From: Cycas panzhihuaensis
Lineage: Eukaryota; Cycadophyta
Assembly (NCBI GenBank): GCA_023213395.1
Contig: CM041465.1
Location: 166,229,741-166,293,740 of the forward strand
Reading direction: 5' to 3'
DNA: 64,000 nucleotides
The notes below the pieces were generated by a model, which did not search any database, had not been told where the DNA came from, and worked only from the letters and a program-made list of their open reading frames with translations. How positions within the stretch are numbered: the stretch's first letter is position 1; each line of letters opens with the position of its first letter. Both the position numbers and the translations under genes were made by a program. Of the stretch, positions 1-12,960 are shown piece by piece.

Positions 1-149
1 GTCCAAAGGATGGAAAGCCACTCTAAACAATCATCACACCTTCGACTAAAGGAGGTAATGATATGCTTGGAGCAGTAGTTTAGGTTTATTTTGGAGTGAG
101 AGAGGGGTGTGACCATTTTGCTTGGGAGTATAAAGGGTTAGTTTAGAAA

Positions 150-1330
150 TTTTCCATTCACAACTTTTTGGAATTTGAGACCTTTCAAAGTCACTATCCT
201 ATATGCACCACTATCGAGCCTCTCAAGAATGATGAAATGGCCAATCTATTTAGGCCCAAACTTGGATAGGTGATCATGGAGATACTCAAGCTTGAGGACA
301 TGGTCCCTGGGATTTAGAAGGCAAGGATGAAGACATTTGTCATACATTCTTCGTGCCCTAGCCTTAGAGGCAAGGTTCTCTTGGTAATCCATCAAGCATT
401 TCTCATCCAAGGCTTTGAGGTCAAGGAGGCAGGTCTGGTGGCATGATTCCTCGTTGAGAAGACACAAAGAGAAACTCACAAGGAGAAGATTTTAACTTCC
501 AAGGGGAGGACCGCTTCGGTTCCATATACAAGGGAGAACAGGGTCATCCATATAGATGTATGAATGGAAGTGCGATATGCTCACAAAGCAGACGGAAGTT
601 GGAGGTGTCAATCCCTTTGGGATTAGGCTACTGTTTTCTTTATGATGCTAATAAGAGTTTTATTAAAGGATTAAATCTATCCATTGGCCTAGGGGTAGTA
701 AGGAGACAGCATTTTATAGGATATCCTAAACATCCCACAAAGTTCATCCATCTTCTTATTACAAAAGGGAGTACCATTATGTGTGATCAGGATGTATAGG
801 ACCCAAAATCGATAGATAATATGTTGGTAGATAGAAGTGGCTATGGTCTTGTCGATAATAGATGATAATGGGACTGCCTGGGCCTATTTGGTAAAATACT
901 CCATCACAGTTAAGATGAACTTATGTTGCTATGAGGAAGGTGGAGTTATAGCTTTGATGAGGTCTAATCCCCATTGGGAAAAAGGCCATGGATAAATGAT
1001 GGGATGCAAAGCCTCAGAAGGTGAATGGATGATGTTGGTGTGCTCTTAACACTTTTGATAATGCAGCACATAGGCGTGGGCATCCTTAAAGAGGGACAAC
1101 CAATAATAACCTATGTAGAGGATCCTATGGGCTATGGATTGGCCCCTACAAATTCCATTATGGCACTCACAAAGGATTTGGTTTGCTTCATTGGGGTTGA
1201 CATAAAGAAGGAGGACCCCATAAAAAGATCTCGTGTATAATGTCTCTTCTATAAGGAAATACTACCTAGCAGTAGCCCTACCCATTACTTCATCTTATCA
1301 CTAGTGTTAGGATAGTACTGCCACTAGGCA
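150..1330 (-). pseudogene. gypsy integrase relic
   Basis: Integrase would join element cDNA to host DNA. The clearest part is 246-479, which reads as the C-terminal side of a gypsy integrase: a LNEE motif, a LDEK-type helix, a Q-x-N-L-A-x-K-A-R-A-R-R-M-YDK segment and a hydrophobic strand typical of the DNA-binding tail. Minus-strand reading below 246 continues with a GPFII-x-x-RLDSGAY segment, the usual end of gypsy integrase. Upstream (600-1330) the core is recognisable only in pieces, with many stops. The relic follows RNase H directly, with no aRH domain. Confidence 0.7.
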
Positions 1331-1489
1331 AGGTATTGTATAATGTCCTCATACCATTCACTACTGACTATGGGATGGGGTGACAAGTCTTAAACAATAA
1401 AGATGGGCTTATTGGATAAGGAATCATCAACTATAATATTAGAAGAGTTAGGAATAGGAGCATCAGCTAGTTATTCAACAACTACCATT

Positions 1490-2660
1490 CCTTTCTTCGA
1501 TTTCTTGTTAATGATTTAGAGGTCATACTCTTGAAGGAGGACAGCCCATTTACCTGTACTTCCAGTCAAGTCAGATCAAGTCAATGGATACCTTAAGGGA
1601 TCAGATTATGTAATCACATGAGTAGTATTGCCAAGAGGGTAATGCCTGAATTTCTTAATTATGTGGACCAAGGCGAGGCACTCCTTCTAAGTGGAGGAAT
1701 AGTTAAGCTTGCCTACAACTAACATATGGCTAATGAAGTAAATGGCATGCTTGATTCATGAATCATCTTCTTAGGCAAGCATAGCCCCCAAGGACTCATC
1801 AGTGGCCAAGGTATAAATAATGAAGGGACGTTCAAAGAGAGGGGGTGCCAGGATTAGAGTAGAAGCCAAGGATTTCTTGAGCTCTTGGAATGCTTCTTGG
1901 GCTTTGGTAGACCAAAAGAACACCCTCCCCTTCTTCAACAAGTCATTCAAGGGTTTGGTGTCTATGGCAAAGTCTACCAAAAAATTCCTGAGGAGACCCA
2001 ACCTACCCAAAAATGACTTGATTTAGCGTTGTGTTTTAGGTAGAGGCATATCAAGAAGTGTCGTGACCTTGTCAAGGTCAATCAAGATCCCTTGTTTAGA
2101 AACAAAGAATCTTAGGAGCTTGCCGGAAGTTATGGCAAACACATATTTAAGTGGGTTTAAACTAACATGGTACTTGTAGCATCGTGTAAAGATGGCATAC
2201 AAATCCTAAGGGTGATAGGCCCTCTTGCGAGAGAGACCCATCATATCATCCATGAAGACCTCCAAAGTTTTATTTATGAGGTCATGGAAAATCAATTGCA
2301 TCATCCTTTGATAAGTGGCACCTATATTACTAAGTCCAAAAGGTATTACTTTATAGGTAAAGGTGCCTCAAGGAGTAGTGAAGGCTATTTTGTGATAGTA
2401 TTTAGGAGATATTTGTATCTGGTTATAACCAGAGAATCTATCCATCAAAGACATGACTTTGAATCTGGCGATACAATTGATGATATGATCAATGAAGGGT
2501 AGAGGAAAATTATCTTTAGGGCATGTGTTGTTTATGTCTCAAAAGTCAATGTAAATCCAAATCGTTCTATTCTTTTTAGAAATGGGAATAATGTTGGAAA
2601 CCCATTTGGGGTAATCGATGGAAGTGATTAATCCTATATCCAAGAGCTTTTTCACTTCCA
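1490..2660 (-). pseudogene. gypsy reverse transcriptase-RNase H relic
   Basis: Reading leftward from about 2660, the fragments match gypsy RT: a W-V-S-N-I-I-P segment, a MSLMDRFSGYNQI motif, TTP-x-GTF, and an FMDD catalytic box near 2240-2256. An SFLGRLG-type junction leads into RNase H at 1771-2010, with FxWxxxAQEAFQELKKSL, then APPLFERPFIIYTLATDESLGAMLA, the expected gypsy RNase H start. Later pieces (HAIYFISH, KECLALV) run to about 1500. Several TAG/TAA stops interrupt it, so it is a pseudogene although the FMDD box is intact. Confidence 0.85.
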
Positions 2661-2706
2661 TCTTAACTGCAATATATATCTTGGGATGAAGAGAGTGTTG
2701 CTTTTA

Positions 2707-3669
2707 TCACATGGGGTGAGTACCCAGAATGGTAGTAATATTATGGGTGATAACGAAGGGATCTATTCCCTTTATGTCTGAGTAATCCCATGTAAAGACA
2801 TCATGAAATTCCCAGAAAAGGAGGGTGTATTCCTTCATTTCTTTAGGCAAACATTTTGCTCCTATCTTTATGACTTTGCCAAGGGCGAGGATGATGTCCT
2901 TAGTTGCCCTAATGAACATGGCATTCCCCTCTTCAAAATGGAGCCAGGATTTATCAACAGGAAGGGGCAAGGAAGAACTAGGCTGGTTTAGCTCAATTAG
3001 GGACAACCTAAGGGTTAGGACCTTTTGGTAATTGAGTTTGTGGTGACCAAGAGGAAGATTAGGCGTAGAGCACGCTAAATGCTCTAATAAAGCCTTATTA
3101 TTCTCGAAGCAATATACTCCATGGATAGTTTTACTTAGGGAGGATGAGGAAGGAGAAGCATGAGGAGCGATGGGCCCATAACGGTCAACCCACCACTCAA
3201 CATACTTAGGAGAGTCTTCAGAAGAGTGAGAGAGCATCCTCTTATATCATGGAACAAGAGGCTCCTTATCCCCGTCATTAAAGGGAGACAATAAGGTGTG
3301 GGAGTCAGACAATGAAGTAGTTTGGGAGGTCACGCGTGAGATAGAAGTAACCATGCATGACACAGCAAGAGTATTAGGCCCCTCTATGGAAGGGGTTCTG
3401 GGTTGGGACCCAGAACAAAACAAGCACTCTCTACGGGTGTTCAAAAGGGATATGGGATAAGGAGGCTCCTCGTCCTCATCGTTAGACTTATGGTCACTCA
3501 AAATGGTGAGGTACCCATAGCTCCTAACACTAATAGGAGCAAAATAGATAAGGTTGGAAGAAGAAGGGGAAGGCCCTTCCTCTGAGCTAGACATGCTAGG
3601 AATATCAATCATACAAGTGGAAGCATAAGTAGATGGGCCTTTGTTGCCCTTTATTGGGTCACAAGCCAC
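2707..3669 (-). pseudogene. gypsy protease-to-RT linker
   Basis: Two open stretches (3247-3669 and 2707-3237, minus) form the segment before RT. The second ends with an EYTLLFWEFHDVFTWDY segment followed by D-P-x-V-I-T-H-N, the conserved lead-in to gypsy RT, and carries an EEGNAMFI box. The large gypsy element at 17.6-30.0 kb has a matching EEENAML box near 24.2 kb, so the two are related. No enzymatic motif lies here. Confidence 0.7.
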
Positions 3670-3719
3670 TTGATGAGACTAATGCAATTATTTAGTGGGA
3701 GGAGGCCCCTAGGAAACAA

Positions 3720-4040
3720 CTTTCATTCATCTTTCATGGACAAATTTAAGTTGCCCCCAACAGGATGAGTACACGGCTCCTATCTGGTTGAGACATAGGC
3801 ATCCCAACAATAAGTTGTAGTCCATGTCTACATCAAGGACCACTATATCTATGAGGATAGTTTTATCCTCAAGAGTAAGAGGGATAGAGATAGATCCTAA
3901 AGGTTTCTTTTCACTATAGTCATAGCCCTAACAATGCTATGGAACTGGCTCAAGAGCTACTATGCCTAACTCCTACATGATGTATAATGGAATAGCATTA
4001 ACGGAAGAACCATTATCTACCTTCTAAGGGTACAGTCAAG
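3720..4040 (-). pseudogene. gypsy aspartic protease relic
   Basis: Minus-strand reading gives a DNGSSVNAIPLYIM segment, where the active-site D-x-G-S is recognisable, and about 60 residues later a MDYNLLLGCLCLNQIGAV segment, the usual YNxLLGRPWL tail of plant gypsy proteases. Stops occur in between. The protease would have cut Gag-Pol inside virus-like particles. It lies between gag and the linker as expected. Confidence 0.75.
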
Positions 4041-4899
4041 GGTATCAATGGATATGGTGAAAGGGTAATGCCATTGACATTCCCTTTCACTTATTGGGGC
4101 AGAGGTCTTTAAGGTTGAAGGCCATGGTGGGCTCTCGACTTGGGGTAGCACTCAAAGCATGGATGGGTATATACACTAGACCCAAAGCCTCCAAGAGGAG
4201 AGCATATTACTTTGGATAACTCCTTAGGACATCCATCATGGACATCTTGACAGCCACAGTATGGAGCTCATATATGATCGAGAATGACTTCCCTTTCCCA
4301 GTCGGTTAGGGAAGCACCCTTCAAAAATCATAGTGACCCTAGCAAATAAGAATAGTCTTAGGGAGTGGAGTAATTTTGGAAGATGGGTTATCCATGGGAG
4401 GATCTGGCTGAGAGAAGGAAGAGGCCCCTATAGCCTCTTTAGCTACTTAATACATGGTCAGAGTGTATAAGGGGGTGGTTTCAAGCATTTAGATTATTTT
4501 CTTTCCCTTGTTATGGGATCAAGGGAACAAAGAGGTTCAATGACGAGAACCAAGAGGAGAGGAAGAACTTCTTGACCCTTTTCCTTTTGCTTGTATGGAA
4601 GAAGGGTTAGGAGATCACCCCCTATTCTAGTTTCCCCTATGCTTGGTGTATTGGTCCTATTCCCCATGTTTAGGGAAGGGATCCATATAGACAGACTGGT
4701 CTAAATTAGGCTCGGATGCCCATCTAAGAGAGGAATCATGAGGTGGGGAAAGTTTAGGATATTACACCTGACATTACAGGTCCTTATGGAAGCACTTACC
4801 ATGGATGAAATGCCACTTCTTATCTGAGGAAGGTTTAGTCTTCCTAGTTTAGGAGGAGTCGGCATTTCCATCCTTAGGAGGTGCTGCTTGAAAGGCCTA

Positions 4900-6900
4900 A
4901 TGGATAGGTCTACAGAAGCCTAAAGGTAAAGAGGGATTTTGGAGCTTAATCTCCTTCATCATATATTTAAAGAAATGTATAGTAGAATTCACACAATCAA
5001 GGGTCTTCTCCATTGAATGGGTGGAAGACTTTTGAAGTTGTTGAGGTTTTAAGTCACGTGATAAAGGGGGTGCCTATCATCGTTATGATAGTTTAAGAGG
5101 TTTCTTGAGACCTACTTGGATCTTAATCTCTTCAAGGCCCAAGCACTTAGCTATGGCAAAGTCACATTATTGCCCCCATTTTGAAGACTTCAATGTGGAC
5201 TTCGGGATGGAGGGCATTCATGAAGATATCTGTCTTCAACTCCTTAAGCAATGCGGCCTTTATAGAGTGAAGAAGGTCATGATTCATCTCCTTATGACCT
5301 TGTTTAAGTAAAAGCAAAGCCTTCATTCTACTCTTGAAAGGATAAGTCACATCAAAATAGTTAACAAACTCATCCACGAGCTATTGGAATGAATAGATAG
5401 AGTGGCCAGGGAGGTAATAAAACCATTTCAGGGCATCTCCCTCCAAGGAACATGGAAAGAGCTTCATCAAAATGTGGTCATAGGCCCACAATCAATACAT
5501 GCCATAGAGAAACTCATAACATGTTCGATTGGGTCTTATGATGAGGTCCTAATGAACTTAGGCACTTGGGGGGGATGAGGCAGCAAGTTGGTCCTTAGCA
5601 CCTTAATAGATAAAGGGGTTGACGTATAGTCAATGAAGGGGCAAACCCTTGGTTGAGCTGATGGGTCGACAAAAGAAGAAGGAGGAGGTCGGCATGGATA
5701 CCCAAATCCCCCTTGAGTGGTTTGATTGTAAGAGGGATATGTATTCCCTCCCGCTTGATGGGAAGGAACCACTCCCAAATAAGAAGGAGCTAAAAAAGAG
5801 GTGAATGGGAAAGAGGGACCCACTTCCCCTTGAGGATATGCCCCTTGTTGAGAGTGGACTTAAGGAAAGGAGCCTTAGGGAGGAGTCAATCCTCCTTGTG
5901 AAAGCATCACATGTGAGGTTACACACAAAGACATAATGGATGGGTGTGGAACGTGATTTTGCCTATATGGGCCACCTGTGGGATGTACAACACAATATGG
6001 GTGGAGGGAGTCCACCCCATAAATAAGAAGGGGGTTCCTTTTCTGTGGCCCCATGGTTAGGATGCATATCCCAGGGCTAGGTAAAGAGAAAGGTCCCTAG
6101 ATTGAGGTTAAGGACACATGGGGATATGTCCCACATGGCTTGAAGGAGGGGGACATGGGGGTACCTAGGTCAGGAAAAGAGGGATGAACCATGGTCAGTT
6201 AGGGAGTGGTCACTAGACTAGGAGGAGGTATACTTAACCTAAATTGGGAGGTGAGTATACCTTAGATGATGCCTAAAGTGTGAGGGACATACAAATAAGA
6301 AGAGGTAGCAGGAGATAGTCTTGTTGTAGACATCAATGTGGAGTGGGAAGAACAAGGAGGCGTAGATGAGGAAGGAGAAGGCACTACACTATGTAGAATG
6401 CTTTTTAACCACTTTAGGGGTGGTTGGAGGCTTACAACCTAGAAGCATTGGTGCAACACTTCAATGACATTTATTGGAGGGGTTCTTACTTCTTCATATG
6501 AGGTAGAAGGATCCTCATATGAAGTAGACCCCATAGGCTGATCATCATGGGTATCCTCACCAAGGTGGTAGAACCCCATAGAGGGTGATGCTCCCATGCC
6601 ATGCAAGGGGGGATGATAGAAACTCAAGTGTTCTTGGTCACCTAGATAAAAGATAGGGTTATCACCCTCTTGGGTGGGACCCTAGAAGGAAGTTGAGAGT
6701 TGTGGTTGAGTCTTAGAGACATAGGCATGGTAAGCTCATTCTGAGGAATATCCCCCTATGGCTGATTTGGAATCAGACAAAGGAAGAGGAGAAAAGGGGG
6801 TTTCTTCTAAAGTGGAGGGAAGACCTCATAGATGATGAGAAAATCATCGCATTCAAGCTCCACCTAAAACTTTAGAAGAGGTAAGGGTGTAAAGTAATGA
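4900..6900 (-). pseudogene. gypsy Gag relic with proline-rich N-terminus
   Basis: Gag forms the particle shell. The N-terminal part (about 5540-6900, minus) is rich in proline, serine, glycine and tyrosine. The core lies near 4950-5540, with a LEGDALKWFYYLP segment, then FVNYFDVTYPFKSRMKALL at 5162-5377, both typical of the plant gypsy Gag domain. The large element at 17.6 kb has the same arrangement (GDALKWFYLLP, FINYFDEARPF). Stops and frame changes are scattered throughout. A zinc-knuckle was not identified. Confidence 0.75.
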
Positions 6901-6997
6901 AAAGATATTGGGGGTTGCCTAACAAATCCAGAAAGAGATGCCAAAATAGAAGGGAAATACTAACATAAGGGAAATTATAATGTTTCCCTTACTGGTA

Positions 6998-7016
6998 GGT
7001 TCCTAGTATAGTCACG
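6998..7016 (-). other. primer binding site, gypsy element 1
   Basis: On the minus strand this reads GTGACTATACTAGGAAC, close to the TGGTGACCATACTGGGA-type sites of the two other gypsy elements at 20065 and 46524. It sits just inside the inferred LTR end, where a tRNA primer would bind. The tRNA is not identified. The pattern loosely resembles the TGGCGACTCC-type sites of Tat/Ogre elements. Confidence 0.55.
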
Positions 7017-7026
7017 AGTGGAAGCA

Positions 7027-10000
7027 TGCCACTGGGGGGTCACTAAGAGCAAGGACACCTAATCTAGCACTACAACTATAATAGGGGCTTAAGAGTCTCA
7101 AGAAAGAGGATAGGTCATCTACAAAAGGCATTCATGCATCAGAACGCAGGTTCAGATACCCATAAATAGCACGTAAGACTTTCCTTTTTTATGGGCACCT
7201 TCTAGGATTTAGGTTAGGAAAGGGCATCCTTGGTTTACCGAGTAGGCTCCCCTATCCTAACGATGAAAGGGAGGAGAGAAAAGACCTTCTTATGGAGAAG
7301 AAATGAAGGAGAAAGGATAGTTCTTGATGAGGTGGGAACCTAAGAAATAAGTAAAGGAAGTGGTTGAGTGAGGGATGAGAAGGAGATTTGGTGTGTATAG
7401 GAACCAAATCCAAAAGGTAAGACTATTGGGAAGTTGTGTTTGGGATCATCGAAAGGGTATGCCTTTAGGGTTTGTGCTAAGTGTGAGGGTGCTCAACTAT
7501 GTTGAGGGTTTGGATGGTGTCTTTTGTTTTGGCTATGAGATGAAGTGAATAAAAAGGACCAAAATATTGGTTTTGAAAAGAATGTAAATGAATAATAATA
7601 CCCTCTCTCTCCTATCCTCACTCTCTTTTCCTTTATTAGAAGAAGATTGATTTAAGGAAAGGGGGTAAAGGAGAAAAATAACATAAATGATCTATGCAAT
7701 CTTTTCCTTTAGATGCAAGAAAGAAGATACTCCCAGCCGAACTATGCTTTCCTAACTTTACCCTTATGCTCATGCATGCATGCATGCGAAATGCAAGGGG
7801 GGAGTGGTAAGCAGAGGGAAAGTCCTTTCGTTGGTTTATTCACTTTCTTTCCTAAGGGAAAAAATAAGGAACGCACATGTTCAAACTACTTTCTTATGTT
7901 TATGTAAATAAAGGAAGAGAGTAATGTCCTATCATTTCCACACGGAAAGGGGGAAACAAAGGGTAAAGATGCAAGCATGTGTATGCTCCTTTTATATTTC
8001 CTTTTCATGAATGCAAACATACAAGAAGGAAGCTATAATCTTCATGCAACAGAAAGAGGGAAAAGGGGGAGACACTAAGGAAGAAAGAGGAAGAGAAGTG
8101 CTTGAGTGACTGCACCAGGAAGTATGTCGGTTGGTGAAGTGTCATGCCCTTCTTCTCATGTTCCCTTCACATGTGGCCTTACATTCCAAATTGTGGTGGG
8201 CATTGCTAATATGGCCATGAGTGGGGGCCTCCTTACCTTTCCCAAAGTATTTTATGAAATAAGAAACTTGAAAGGAATAACCAAAGGAAACTAAATACTA
8301 AAAGATAGGCGTACCTCTTTGTCGTAAGGTGATCTTACTCACTTAGGAAGAGCTTTGTCTTTTGTACAAATAAAACCTTTTAAAAATGAATAGATGCATG
8401 CATATACATATATATATTGGTGTGTGTGCATGTGTCTTATCAAAGTGGAAAATAAAGTTTGCTTTATATCTTAAAAGAAAGAAATGAAATGATATGTGAT
8501 TCTCCTTATACACAACAATATCCCATAAAACTTATTAGGGAGAAAGGGGGAATTTGAGAATGAAGAAGAGGGTAGCCTCAGAATGGCTAGCTCTCTTAAG
8601 TGAACCATCTCCTATGTGCTTGAATACTGCATAAGAAAATTAGATGGAGACCAAGAGGCTTCAAGCAAACTTAAAATCAAAGCAACTTGTAAGAAGTTCC
8701 AAATGTTATAAAAGTTGCAACTCTTGCAAAGTTTGCAAAGCTTGCGAAAACATGCAAGAAATATAAATATCATACAAGAAAGGGATAAATCATGGAGATT
8801 ACTAGTAAATAATACATGTATGGGATGAATGCAAGTGTTACAAGCACTGCAAATACTGCAAACAAGTGTGAGACTCACACCCGAAGTGATACCCTAGCTT
8901 GTAGAGCGAATATGGTGTAGGAAACTTTGAGAAGTGGGGGGCTGCCTTGGAGGATACGGCATTAGGAGTCAAAACTCTAGCCATTGGCTCCTATTCTCCT
9001 TCTCTAAAGTGTCCAAAATCCATTCAACTATTAGCTAAAGGAGGACCCAAGGGGTTGAGGGTGAGAGCCAATGGTGAAAGGAAGGGTTTGCCTTCCTTTG
9101 GCTATCAAGGAGGAGCAAGAATATGTACCAAAGCATATAATAAGAAATGTTACTAATAAAACAAGCTTGCTAAAGAAAGAACAACAGGGACAAAACCTAC
9201 TTTTAGCCACACAAATCAGCCAAACCAAATGTTACCTCATCAACAAGCATGGAGAGCTGGGAATCCTGCTTCTAAGGTGAAGAAGAGGCTCTTTGGAAGG
9301 GAGAAAGAGCCCTCAAGCTTTGGAATCTTACTGCTACTATTATACTAAGCATAAGAGAGGTGGAACCTACTGAGAGAGATCTCCTTCAGACCTATGCATT
9401 AGGGGTTTTAGCCTTACAGAAAAGAAGTATGAGAAGGAGAGTTCAAGTAGGAGACGAGAGGTATTTTTTCATTCCTTGGAGAGCTAAGAGAAACAAAATG
9501 AACTTGAAATTGGGTTTCTATACCCTAATTAGGGTTTCTGAGTGATTAGGGTTTTCTCTGGGTAGGAAGAGGCTCCCTACCACGTGGCAATTTTATAAAA
9601 ATTATGAAACTGGTCGTTATCTAGCTACAGTAGTTTATGGATTGTCACCTTGTGACAAACTTTATGGTACCGCAATTATTGACATGGTACTGCAAATATT
9701 GTCACAGTGTGGGCTAAACATAAGGAAAATTTTAAAAAGGACCTAAGAGATACCTAAAAGATTAGTCCCTGGGTGTAATGATAAGGTTTGCTAGACTAGT
9801 AAGGGTTTTAAAGGACCTCTAAGTAGTGGTGAGGCATCCTAAATATGTAAAAAGGTGGAAAAATAGGCCTCAATAAGGATGCAAAAGTATAAAAAAGGGC
9901 AATTAAGCCAAAAGAATATCTCAAGCATGATGTGAGAGGCTAGACATGAGTCAGAGTAGGCTATAAGGGCTCGTAAGTACCTGAGAGTGCTAGGAGGTGT

Positions 10001-10242
10001 CACAAGGAGCTATGTGGTGCTATAGGACCATGGTCTTGAGTTGACGTAGGCCAGATCATAGTCACAGGTACAAAATAGGTAGGCAAACTAAGCATCAAGA
10101 CTACCTATGTAAAAATATCACACTAAACATCACCATAAAGCATCTCACCATGTCATGAAATGAGCAGGGTGAGGGGTAGAGATGTATACCTATGCCTACC
10201 CAAGAGGCGCTATCAATGTCCATTCCCAATAGTTAGGAAATA
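7027..10242. repeat. LTR-like 5' region of gypsy element 1, non-coding
   Basis: No convincing gene is present. The stretch begins right after the primer site, in minus orientation, so at least part of it should be the 5' LTR of element 1. Its far end cannot be set because the partner LTR is outside the window. Contents include a CATG-repeat (7771-7787), a cluster of short GCAA-type repeats (about 8680-8872) and two similar TGGTACYGCAA segments near 9660-9705. It does not resemble the LTR of the 17.6-kb element. Open frames of 60-90 codons here match no family I know. Confidence 0.5.
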
Positions 10243-11205
10243 GAAGCCAACTTAAAAATAAAAGTGAATGTAACCATAAGAATATAAGAAGAAGAATTTC
10301 TTTCTTATTGTGAAGAACACCTCAGAATGACTAGATTTTCTTTTAGCTGACCAACTTTTCCATAAACTTTCCTTCAAAGCAAATCAAAAAAGGAAAAAAC
10401 AATAATCAAAAGAGGCCAAACTAGAGCCTAACAATGCTAAGAGAGAGTGGCAAACCAAATGAAATACAAACTACTATAAGAGAGCGGAAAGGGATAGCTA
10501 GATATATGGTGGAGAGATGACCATGCTCCACCCTAGTCTACCCTTAAGGAACCCCATAAAGGGCTAACCTTTTAGTGTATATTTTAATATCTAAAATTAA
10601 TATGAGAGTACTACATCAATTAGTGAAATAAAGGAAAATTCTCTAAGCCAAAATCATCTTTAATGTACCATGAAACAAGCTAGAAATACAGTAGGAGAGA
10701 TCTTACCAAATTAAAAGAAATTTAAAGCACAAAACTTTGATGAAGATCTAAGAACATAGAAACTCAAACCATCAATGGTCAAATAGTAGCAACACAACAA
10801 TAAAAGTCCTTTAAGATTTCACCTAAAAGTCTTAAAAAATATCAAGTTTCAGTCTCATAGTAGTAGCCTTCAAGAAATCTCCAAAACATCAAAAAATTCA
10901 CACATAAAACTCAACAAAATCTCTACTAACTTCTCTACTTTAAACCACACCAGACTTGAGAATAATTCTAGGCATTGAGAGAATCAAATTCCATCGAATT
11001 TAGGTGGTAGAATGTAAAATTTTAGTGCACTACCTAAGTTTTTCTTGTATGACAATAAAAAACACAACCAGTTATTTTTTTCACCTACAAAAAATGTGAC
11101 TTTATTCTAAAAATGTGATAGGTCATATTTTTGGCAGTGCCAAAAATATGATAATAATGGAGTTAAAATTTGATCAAAAATATAAAAAAATTAGTATCAA
11201 GTGAG
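10243..11205 (-). mobile_element. gypsy LTR fragment (inner part), same family as 17593-20058
   Basis: In reverse complement this follows the LTR of the element at 17593-20058 from about 18890 back to about 18050. Clear anchors are the CCTTAAGGATAGACTAGGGT segment (here around 10530-10555), the GGCCTCTTT segment, and the GGTGGGATTTGATTCTCTCAA region. It continues on the far side of the gag-only element at 14347. The left limit is approximate. Confidence 0.8.
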
Positions 11206-11428
11206 TGTTTGAATATTAATGCACAATTATTTTGTCTCATATGCAAGTGGGTCTCACTCTTATTATCATGTCATATATTATAAATACACACATAGTATAT
11301 CATATGTAATATCTATTGTAATGATGTTTTGTTAATACAATAGAGATACCTTAAGGGTATTGTTTGATCTTATGGAGGTGTACTTATTCTATTTATGAAT
11401 ATCTTATTATAGGTTCTATTTTCCAACA
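11206..11428 (+). repeat. 5' LTR of gag-only element
   Basis: Begins TGTTTGAATATT and ends TTCCAACA, directly followed by TGGTATCAGAGC. It is colinear with 14124-14346 over all 223 bp with scattered differences. It contains ATATTATAAATACACA, a plausible TATA region. Confidence 0.9.
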
Positions 11429-11440
11429 TGGTATCAGAGC
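11429..11440 (+). other. tRNA-iMet primer binding site
   Basis: TGGTATCAGAGC, the standard plant copia primer site complementary to the 3' end of initiator tRNA-Met, immediately after the LTR. Confidence 0.92.
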
Positions 11441-12960
11441 ACCCAAGTTGAGAGAGGTGTTTTTGTTCGGTATTGGAGTGGTGATTTGGGAGGTGTCATC
11501 AAGGGTTGAAAGCATATTCAAGAGAATAAACATTAAATTTTCTAAAAAGTAATGGTGAAATTGAGACGAAATGTCTTGTTATATAAAATTTGAGTTGCTG
11601 CACTACAGATTTTGGGGTGAAAGTCTAAAAATTACAGCAAAATTAATTCCATCCTGCTTTTTTTCCATCGCTATATTTTTGGGACAAATATGCATCCTCA
11701 ACTTCAAAGAGCCATAACTTTGTCTACAGGTATCCAAATGACCTCAATTTTTTTTTTTTATTCTATGTGTTTTTAAATTTACTTTCTAATGGAAGTGATT
11801 TGAGGTTAATTAGAGTTTAGAGTGAAAAGTTATTAGTAGTTTATTAAAAGGTACTATTACAGTCCCTAGAAACCCTAATTGTGAAATTCTTAAAAGGGGC
11901 ATAACTTTTGATCTAGATATCATAATTCAATTTCGTCTAAACCATTACAATCATATTTTAGAGGCCTTCATTTACATCCATATTTTATATATTTTTGAGC
12001 TATATTTTTTTCAAAATACGTTTTTTAAGAATTTAAGGGTTTTGTATTGATATGTTGATGTAAATGAGGCAATGGTAATGAGGTGATATAAGTGTTTTAC
12101 ACTCTTAATTGATGATAAAGTAGTGACATTTGGCATTGACATAGTGCTATCTTGCATGTGATTTACATAATTTGGGTAATGTTACAATATGAGATGATTG
12201 TTTAAGGCTCTCTTGCATATGTTATACATGGGAGAGTACTTTTGCCATGTGAGACGACATTAAGTCATGTTGAGGTGAATATAGTTGGCACTCTATTAGT
12301 GATTTATGGTGCATGATAGTGATTGTTTGATGACAGTTTGAGTTCTTTATTATATATATTTATATGAGAGAGATATTGTGACATGATATGGTGATGAAGT
12401 GATAATGCATGTGACATATAGCAATTAAGTGCTCTGTGGAATGTGATCTACGTGAAGCAGCTTTATGGGATTGATAAGGCAAACTTGAGGGCAAGGAAAA
12501 TGGTGATTTAAGGCAATGAGGTAATTGTTACATGTGAGGTTACTGGCATGTTTTAAGGATGAGATTAGGCATGTTTGATGATGTGTTCTAATTGATTGAA
12601 TGAGCAAAGAAGGATGAGTTTTTTGTTGAAGTTACCTAAGTTACAGTATAGTCGCATGAGTTGTGTTTTGGGCAATTAAGTGAAGTGTGATGTGTCTTGG
12701 TGATTTAATGGTGACATGAGGTATGCATGATTTCTATAAGATATATGTGGTATAAGATTTGATTCTATGGTGAAGTAAGTGTTTTAGATATTCTTTGTAT
12801 GTGACTATTTAGCAATATATGAGATGCATAAGGTAATGATGTGATGATGAAGTCAGTGATGTAAGAAACATGAAATATGAGAAAGTTTAATGAGATTGAT
12901 TAATGGGTGAGTTAGTTAATTGAAAAAAGGACGTGGTGTTTAGAGATGGTATTTGTAATC
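11441..12960 (+). other. non-coding leader of gag-only element
   Basis: About 1.5 kb between primer site and gag-like frame. It is AT-rich with no long open frame on the element strand. I see no second gene or splice-site pattern that I would defend. Confidence 0.6.

Larger units (their letters stand above)
1..7026 (-). mobile_element. Ty3/gypsy element, internal region, partial
   Basis: Read on the minus strand this is the internal part of a non-chromoviral Ty3/gypsy retrotransposon in the order primer site, gag, protease, linker, RT, RNase H, integrase. The 3' LTR lies beyond the left edge. All coding parts are broken by stops and frame changes, so the copy cannot move by itself. I see no aRH domain between RNase H and integrase, and no chromodomain after integrase. 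Plus-strand open frames here are chance frames opposite these relics. Confidence 0.85.

Noticed and set aside
7771-7787. CATG repeat as a seed-type RY promoter element
   Set aside because: A simple-sequence run in a decayed LTR-like region with no gene to control.
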